A stretch of 20,461 bases of DNA. It comes from Clostridiaceae bacterium AF10-41. GTDB lineage: Bacteria; Bacillota; Clostridia; Clostridiales; Clostridiaceae. The notes under the pieces were generated by a model. That model made no database searches, was not told the DNA's origin, and saw only the letters and a list, made by a program, of their open reading frames with translations. Shown in pieces: positions 15,480 to 20,461 of the stretch. Position 1 is the stretch's first letter. Each line of letters opens with the position of its first letter. Made by a program: the position numbers and the translations under genes. The stretch lies in the NCBI GenBank assembly GCA_027686065.1, contig JAQCTH010000064.1:1-20461 (forward strand), written 5' to 3'.

Positions 15480-15628
15480 AATTTAATCAGTTCAGTACAT
15501 AATTCTCAGTTTTTTAATACTATTTTAATACTTAGATAACAGGTAGCAAGTGTTGCATTTATCCGTAAATATAACACCTGCTACCTGTTACTTGTTACCT
15601 TTCACCTAAGAAAATTGCCTTGCAATTT
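15480..15628. repeat. Palindromic intergenic element (copy 2)
   Basis: It fills the gap between the convergent NUDIX and yedF genes. The left end AATCAGTTCAG and CTTAGATAACAGG match copy 1. The centre is a 17-base stem with one mismatch (15538-15554 with 15573-15589; cores GGTAGCAAG / CTGCTACC). The right end is AAATTGC-CTT-GCAATTT (15612-15628), overlapping the yedF stop codon by two bases. It probably serves as the transcription end for both genes. Confidence 0.75.
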
Positions 15629-16226
15629 AAAGTTTTATAGTGTTTCCACTTTTATTCATTAAGTCTATAATTTGATACATATTTCCTATTTCTCCAACCT
15701 TAAGTTCTTCCTTTAAGTTGTAAAAATCAAGACAAGCTCCGCAGCTTATTATATTTACTCCCTTTTCCTTCATTGAATTTAAGCTATCTAAAACATCTGA
15801 ACCAGTACAAGTTAACTTTACGCCACCATTTATAAACATTAAATTTTCTGGTAATACCTCTGCTTCTGCTAAAGTATTAATATATACTTTCATTAAGGTT
15901 TCACCTAGTTTATCATCTCCACTTCCAAGTAAATTTGATGAAACTAATATAGTTGGAGCTGAAGCTTTATTAACTACTAATTCTTCATAAACCTCTTCAT
16001 TTATTTCTGTAAACTCGCCTCTTGATAATTGTATTTTGTATAATCCATTTTCCTCTTCAAAGCTACTATTTAACTTTAATCCTTTAGCTAATCTTAGTAT
16101 ATTATTTTTAGCTACCTCATTATCTACTATAACTAAAGTTTCCTTTGAATCTTCTAAATCAAAATACTTTTTTGTTTTTATAACAGGCATAGGACACGCT
16201 AAGCCTTTACAGTCTATAACATTCAT
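15627..16226 (-). CDS. yedF: YedF, selenium-metabolism sulfurtransferase-like protein
   Basis: The 199-residue protein fuses two domains. The N-terminus (MNVIDCKGLACPMPVIKTKK, residues 1-20) is a TusA/SirA-like domain with the CPxP motif and conserved Cys11. The rest, from about residue 90 (PTILVSSNLLGSGDDKLGETLM), is DsrE-like and carries CGAC (Cys162, Cys165) before LDFYNL. This arrangement matches the YedF family found with selD in genomes having selenium-dependent molybdenum hydroxylases. A role in handling reactive sulfur or selenium for the cofactor is inferred from genomic context rather than proved. An AGAGGTG site precedes the ATG. It is last in the cluster, 51 bases after yqeB. Confidence 0.9.
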   Translation of the reverse strand: MNVIDCKGLACPMPVIKTKKYFDLEDSKETLVIVDNEVAKNNILRLAKGLKLNSSFEEENGLYKIQLSRGEFTEINEEVYEELVVNKASAPTILVSSNLLGSGDDKLGETLMKVYINTLAEAEVLPENLMFINGGVKLTCTGSDVLDSLNSMKEKGVNIISCGACLDFYNLKEELKVGEIGNMYQIIDLMNKSGNTIKL

Positions 16227-16277
16227 ATTTACACCTCTTTTTATATTTTCAATTTATTTTTAAATAAAATTTATCTT

Positions 16278-17087
16278 TTAACTATTTGATCTTATATTTT
16301 TCATAATTAATAAAGCTTCCAATACGCTTCCACCTATATTTCTTGCTTTATCTGAAATTGTAGTATAATTTTCTATTTCCTTTAACCTTGGGTCTACATC
16401 ACCTATTTTTAACCCCTCATAAACATAATTACCATCTTTTATAAGTCCTCTTAATAATCCATCTATAGGTGATGGTATCTCTATATTATCAATTAAAGCC
16501 AAAACATCTCCCTTTTTCACTATATCCCCTATTACTTTTAAATTTTTTATTTTCCCATTCGATGGACTATATATTACTCTTTCTTTTGAGTAACCAGCAA
16601 TTTCTCCTGGAGACCCAGTATCTGGCATTGCATATCCTTTAAATATTAATCTTCCTAAATTATGACCTCTCATTGTTTCAACTACTATATCTACATCTAC
16701 TCCAGCCTTAAATCCTGGTCCAAGCGCTATTGTTATTGGTGCCATATATTTATTTGTCCCTAAATTTTTTTTAGCCAATATTGCATCAATAACTGCTATT
16801 GGATTAATTTTTTTTATAAAATCCCCATTTTCATCTATAACTACTGGAATAAGTTTATTTTCAAAGGCTTTATTTATTTCTTCTAAATTATGAACATGTA
16901 TAGCTTTTATTCCTTCTACTGTATTTTCTCCACTATATATAGCTTCACCAAAGGATACATTTCTTCTTATCGCTGTAGGCTTTTCTATTTCTAAAACTAG
17001 CACATTAAATCCACTTCTGTATAGCTTTTGTATTGTTCCTGATGCTATATCTCCTCCACCTCTTACTACCACAGTCCCTAAATCCAT
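16278..17087 (-). CDS. yqeB: YqeB, selenium-dependent molybdenum hydroxylase accessory protein
   Basis: The 269-residue protein begins with a Rossmann-like segment, VVVRGGGDIASGTIQKLYRSGFNVLVLEIE. It continues with PTAIRRNVSFGEAIYSG and ITIALGPGFKAGVDVDIVVETMRGHNLGR, both typical of the YqeB (EF2563) family. The C-terminal part (about residues 165-225, from VIYSPSNGKI through VKKGDVLALIDNIEIPSPIDG) resembles a biotinyl/lipoyl-like barrel, but the modifiable lysine motif (MKM) is missing, so it is probably not lipoylated. The family occurs with orphan selD and is believed to help build the labile-selenium molybdenum cofactor. It follows yqeC by 22 bases and starts with AGAGGGG, so the two are cotranscribed. 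Confidence 0.9.
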   Translation of the reverse strand: MDLGTVVVRGGGDIASGTIQKLYRSGFNVLVLEIEKPTAIRRNVSFGEAIYSGENTVEGIKAIHVHNLEEINKAFENKLIPVVIDENGDFIKKINPIAVIDAILAKKNLGTNKYMAPITIALGPGFKAGVDVDIVVETMRGHNLGRLIFKGYAMPDTGSPGEIAGYSKERVIYSPSNGKIKNLKVIGDIVKKGDVLALIDNIEIPSPIDGLLRGLIKDGNYVYEGLKIGDVDPRLKEIENYTTISDKARNIGGSVLEALLIMKNIRSNS

Positions 17088-17109
17088 AGTATTCCCCTCT
17101 TTCTTTCTC

Positions 17110-17838
17110 TCAAATTATACTTTTGTAAGATTTATTCTTTAAACTTCCAACTATAATTTTATTTATATAATTATTATTTCTTTTATTTATTTCATAAATA
17201 AGTAGCCTTAAATCTTCTTCATTTACTTTATCTAATTTATTTAAAAATAACACTTTCTCTCCTTTAGAATATTTAAATAATCCATTTTCATTAAATATGA
17301 TATTTATAAATTCCTCAATACCTATGTCATTTCCTATTTTGCAATTAGTAAGCTTTTGGATTTCTTTTAATCTGTGAACCTTTTCATCATTTATTTTCAT
17401 TCCTAAAGCCCCTAAACTTAAAACCCCTATTGTTATATTGGTTTCATTACAAATCACAGGTTCAGTGCTATTCCATCCCTTAATTTGTTTTCCTTTAGAT
17501 CCATCAGCTTCTATTAATATATAATCAAAATTATCTACATATTTTGAAGCTTCATCCTTTTCTATTCCTATAAGTTTATTTTCATTATTAATAAATTTCC
17601 CATAAGCATATATACCATAAGCTTTATTATTTCTTATTGTATTATATTCTTCTCCTGTAGCTATAAAATCTACTTCTTCTTTAGATGGACAGTATATTTT
17701 AGTAGTTGTTGATATCATCACTTTATTTTCATTTTTAAGTTCCCTTGCTAAAGTGTACATTAATGTAGTTTTACCACCTGCACCAACTATAGAAATAATA
17801 GATCCCTTTTCAATTTCTAAAATACTACTCAACTTCAA
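17110..17838 (-). CDS. yqeC: YqeC, selenium-dependent hydroxylase accessory protein
   Basis: The 242-residue protein has an N-terminal P-loop (IVGAGGKTT, Lys23) and the family segment YILIEADGSKGKQIKGWN, with the acidic and lysine residues found in YqeC. It is a putative nucleotide-binding accessory factor for selenium-dependent molybdenum hydroxylases, so far defined mainly by co-occurrence. The best start is the TTG at 17838, with GGGAG about nine bases upstream; the next in-frame methionine falls after the P-loop and would destroy it. The 213-base gap to selD is filled with a palindromic repeat, so expression relative to selD may be attenuated or come from a separate promoter. Confidence 0.88.
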   Translation of the reverse strand: MKLSSILEIEKGSIISIVGAGGKTTLMYTLARELKNENKVMISTTTKIYCPSKEEVDFIATGEEYNTIRNNKAYGIYAYGKFINNENKLIGIEKDEASKYVDNFDYILIEADGSKGKQIKGWNSTEPVICNETNITIGVLSLGALGMKINDEKVHRLKEIQKLTNCKIGNDIGIEEFINIIFNENGLFKYSKGEKVLFLNKLDKVNEEDLRLLIYEINKRNNNYINKIIVGSLKNKSYKSII

Positions 17839-17853
17839 TCAAAGCCACTCCCT

Positions 17854-18050
17854 AATTTATTCAGTTCACAGTGCACACTTCACAGTTCACAGTTTATGAT
17901 AAAACTACTTCGTAGTTTCTGAAGTTTAAGTTATATCAACTCTTTGATTGTTGATATAAGAATTTCTTAATTCAGCAAAGCTGAATTATTTCCATAACTG
18001 TGAATTGTGCTTTGTTAACTGTGCACTAGAAAAATGCTTCGTATTTTATT
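17854..18050. repeat. Palindromic intergenic element (copy 3), between selD and yqeC
   Basis: The outer arms AATTTATTCAGTTCACAG and CTTTGTTAACTGTGCACT match those of copy 1 (complementary orientation on the right). Inside are three perfect hairpins: AAACTAC-TTC-GTAGTTT (17902-17918), TTATATCAAC / GTTGATATAA (17931-17940 and 17950-17959) and AATTCAGC-AAA-GCTGAATT (17969-17987). The right end is an imperfect TTCGTATTTT hairpin adjoining the selD stop codon. It fills nearly all of the selD-yqeC gap, with no coding potential. Confidence 0.78.
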
Positions 18051-18051
18051 A

Positions 18052-19110
18052 CTATTTTACAGTTATCGCTTTTCCATTGCTTCCCTTTTTAACTACCTTT
18101 CCTATTATCTCTGCTTTTATTTGACTTCTCTTATTTATATTTTCTAATAATTCATTGGCTTTACTTTCTTCAACAGAAATTAATAGTCCCCCTGATGTTT
18201 GTGGATCAAATAAAGCTAATCTAAGTTGTTCTGAAATCTCATCACTAAAGTTAACCCATTTTTCAAAATACTTTTCATTAGAATATGCTCCACTTGGAAG
18301 ACAATATTCTTTTATCAAATCTATTACCTTATTCATTATTGGTATTTTTTTACTATATATCTCTAATTCAATTTCACTTCCACTTGCCATTTCATATGCA
18401 TGTCCAATAAAGCCAAAACCAGTTATATCAGTGCATGAACTAACTCCTGTTTTTTGCATTTCTTCTGAAGCTATTTTATTTAAGGTTGACATAACGATTG
18501 CTGCTTCTAAAAATTCTTCTTCTGTAATAAAATCTATTTTTAAAGCTGTAGTTAAAACTCCTGAGCCTAGCGGTTTAGTTAAGATAAGTACATCTCCTTC
18601 TTTTGCACCTGAATTTGTTACTACTTTTTTGGGATGAACTATACCTGTTACTGATACTCCATACTTCACTTCTTCATCTGTAATTGTATGCCCTCCAGCA
18701 ATTGTAGCTCCTGCCTCTCTTATTTTTGCAGCTCCGCCTTTCAATATTTCTGCCAATATTTCTGCTCCTATAGTTGCTGAAAAACAAGCTAAATTTAATA
18801 CAGTTAAAGGTTTTCCTCCCATGGCATAAACATCACTTAAAGCATTTGCTGCCGCAATTTGCCCAAATGTATATGGATCATTTGCAACTGGTGTGAAAAA
18901 ATCTACAGTTTGAACTAAAGCTAGATCTTCTGATATCTTATAAACACCTGCATCATCAGATTTATCAAATCCAACAATTAAATTAGGATCTCTCTCTTCT
19001 TTTTTAACTTCTATATTTGATAAAACCTCTGCCAATTCTTCAGGAGTAAACTTACCAGCACATCCACATCTTTTTGATAACTGCATAAGCTTTTTATTAT
19101 TTATGTTCAT
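18052..19110 (-). CDS. selD: Selenophosphate synthetase (selenide, water dikinase), cysteine form
   Basis: SelD makes selenophosphate from selenide and ATP, the donor for selenocysteine, selenouridine and the selenium-containing molybdenum cofactor. The 352-residue sequence is complete: the active-site segment SKRCGCAGKFTPEEL holds Cys17 and Lys20, at the positions of the essential pair in the E. coli enzyme. GFDKSDDAGVY, the metal-binding QTVDFF, ANALSDVYAMGG, GATIAGGHTI and TDITGFGFIGHAYEM all follow. Many clostridial SelD proteins use selenocysteine at residue 17; this one encodes cysteine, so it needs no UGA readthrough. GGTGAGG precedes the start. With yqeC, yqeB and yedF downstream it fits the selenium-dependent hydroxylase cluster. 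No selA, selB or selC is visible here. Confidence 0.97.
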   Translation of the reverse strand: MNINNKKLMQLSKRCGCAGKFTPEELAEVLSNIEVKKEERDPNLIVGFDKSDDAGVYKISEDLALVQTVDFFTPVANDPYTFGQIAAANALSDVYAMGGKPLTVLNLACFSATIGAEILAEILKGGAAKIREAGATIAGGHTITDEEVKYGVSVTGIVHPKKVVTNSGAKEGDVLILTKPLGSGVLTTALKIDFITEEEFLEAAIVMSTLNKIASEEMQKTGVSSCTDITGFGFIGHAYEMASGSEIELEIYSKKIPIMNKVIDLIKEYCLPSGAYSNEKYFEKWVNFSDEISEQLRLALFDPQTSGGLLISVEESKANELLENINKRSQIKAEIIGKVVKKGSNGKAITVK

Positions 19111-19249
19111 ATCCTCACCTCATACACTATTTTTATATTGTTCTTTAAGCTTCTATATAAATTACAATAAAAATTTAACACTTAAGCAAAATACTTAATA
19201 ATGATAATATAATTTACTTAATAATTAAATTATACCACTAAATTTACAG

Positions 19250-19280
19250 AAAAAAATAGATAGGTATTTCTATCTATTTT
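19250..19280 (-). terminator. Terminator overlapping the mscS stop codon
   Basis: On the minus strand AATAGATAG and CTATCTATT pair perfectly around a 6-base loop (19278-19270 and 19263-19255), flanked by further A/T pairs and ending in TTTTTTTC. The TAG stop codon of the gene lies within the upstream stem arm. Confidence 0.88.
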
Positions 19281-20413
19281 CCTCTTTCCTCTTCAGTTAT
19301 ATTTCTTATAGATTCTAACTCTGTACATTCAGTTTCACAATTAGCACCCCTATGCTCTAATCCATTTGTAAAATTAAATGTTAAAAACATTAGTTCCACA
19401 TTTTCTTCTCTAAGTATTCTTAAAATCTCTATATTTATTTCTTGTTTTAGCTTTTCATAACATGTGTAATTTAACTCATTTGTATAAAAATAAATAAAAA
19501 TTCCAAACCCATAACTTGATAATTCATTAAAGCTTACAATAATTAAATCTTTATCTATTTTTTCATGATTTTTAAGTAACTCTTCAATTTTATTTAAGCA
19601 ACTTTTTATTTTATCTATTTCTGTATCAAACTTTATAGTAAATTTAAAATGTATTCTTCTTAATTTTCTTTGAGTCCAATTAATAATATTTTCATTTGCT
19701 AACTTAGAATTTGGCACAGTAGCTACAGCCATAGAAAATGTTCTTATTTTTGTACTTCTAAATGTTATATCTTCAACTATTCCTTCAACTTGCGATGTTT
19801 GTATCCAGTCTCCAATTGCAAAGGGTCTATCTAATACTATTATCATGCCTCCAAATAAATTTGAAAAGGCATCTTGCGCCATTAAAGCAAAGGCAACCCC
19901 ACTAATACCAAGCCCAGTAATAAATCCAGTAAATCCAAATTCTCTAGCTATTATGCTTATTCCAATAACTATAATAATTAATCTTATTACTATAGAAATA
20001 AATGGAAATACTATAGTGTTTCCTCCACCATTTCTGTGCATCCTTGTATATAAAAAAGAATTTTCTAAAGTTAAGTTGTATAAAAAATAGCACAACACTA
20101 TTACTAAAAATATCTTTTTTAATCTATCACTTGTAAGTGTATTAATGTTTAATCCATCAAAATCTATAATTTTTAATGATATATAGAAAGAATACAATGT
20201 TAGATATAATTTAATAGGCTTTTCTAGTGCTCTAAATAAAGTATCATCAACATAAGTTTTGGTCTTTTTTACTGCTCTAATTATATAATCAAATATTTTG
20301 GTTATTATATATTTGTTTATAATTATAGACAATGCCATAACTATAACTGCAATTAAGTATTTACTCATACTTATTTTAAATAATTTTGAAACAATATATT
20401 CTAATTCTTTCAT
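19274..20413 (-). CDS. MscS-family mechanosensitive ion channel
   Basis: The 379-residue membrane protein belongs to the MscS family, which opens under membrane tension to release solutes on osmotic downshock. About four or five helices lie in the first 180 residues. The pore-lining segment GFTGFITGLGISGVAFALMA is followed by QDAFSNLFGGMIIVLDRPFAIGDWI, the family signature, and a beta domain with VEDITFRSTKIRTFSMAVATVPNSKLANENIINW. The C-terminal cytoplasmic domain is complete, with an extra charged tail containing CETEC. AGGGGG lies five bases before the ATG. It is not linked in function to the selenium genes beside it, and it has its own terminator. Confidence 0.93.
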   Translation of the reverse strand: MKELEYIVSKLFKISMSKYLIAVIVMALSIIINKYIITKIFDYIIRAVKKTKTYVDDTLFRALEKPIKLYLTLYSFYISLKIIDFDGLNINTLTSDRLKKIFLVIVLCYFLYNLTLENSFLYTRMHRNGGGNTIVFPFISIVIRLIIIVIGISIIAREFGFTGFITGLGISGVAFALMAQDAFSNLFGGMIIVLDRPFAIGDWIQTSQVEGIVEDITFRSTKIRTFSMAVATVPNSKLANENIINWTQRKLRRIHFKFTIKFDTEIDKIKSCLNKIEELLKNHEKIDKDLIIVSFNELSSYGFGIFIYFYTNELNYTCYEKLKQEINIEILRILREENVELMFLTFNFTNGLEHRGANCETECTELESIRNITEEERGK

Positions 20414-20461
20414 AGTTCCCCCTAAAAGGATTTCTACAAAATGTTAAATATTATTTTTATA

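Noticed and set aside
18155..18637. Plus-strand open frame of 160 codons
   Set aside because: It lies entirely within selD on the opposite strand. SelD motifs are complete there, so this is a shadow.
19033..19110. Possible in-frame UGA selenocysteine codon at the SelD active site
   Set aside because: The codon at residue 17 reads TGT (cysteine); there is no internal stop in the frame.

Overview
The window is a stretch of very AT-rich chromosome from a Firmicute, most likely a Clostridium. The evidence is the base composition, strong AGGAGG-type ribosome binding sites, an Agr-type peptide locus, a split two-subunit transketolase, and an orphan selD with yqeB/yqeC/yedF. Almost everything is transcribed from the minus strand. 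The exceptions are the initiator tRNA and one NUDIX gene. No phage, insertion sequence or CRISPR array is visible.

Layout: (1) 1-1218 is an agr-like quorum-sensing locus: agrB, a 42-codon agrD and the start of a membrane sensor (agrC-like) cut by the window edge. The AgrD has no cysteine, so any cyclic signal would have to be closed by serine. (2) 1453-3210 is recQ, preceded by a large palindromic repeat (3279-3552) and an unrecognised 141-residue gene (3560-3985). (3) 4210-8001 is a pentose module: ribokinase, a LacI-family regulator and the two transketolase halves. A clear sigma-A promoter, a LacI-type operator and a cre-like site lie in front of rbsK. (4) 8190-8296 is the plus-strand tRNA-fMet with a perfect terminator hairpin. 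(5) 8369-9888 holds a VOC-family protein and a hydroxyethylthiazole-kinase-like protein that has lost the family's catalytic motif. (6) 10056-14630 is a tightly packed MoxR / DUF58 / transglutaminase operon with stop and start codons abutting. (7) 14917-15477 is a NUDIX hydrolase on the plus strand. (8) 15627-19110 is a selenium cluster (selD, yqeC, yqeB, yedF), the set associated with selenium-dependent molybdenum hydroxylases. (9) 19274-20413 is a small-conductance mechanosensitive channel.

An intergenic repeat family runs through the window: three related palindromic elements (3279-3552, 15480-15628, 17854-18050) and a partial copy (about 1385-1440). Each full copy abuts the stop codon of a minus-strand gene, so they probably act as 3' ends or attenuators, and one sits between selD and yqeC. 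The features most worth checking are the cysteine-less AgrD, the degenerate ThiM paralogue, and this repeat family.
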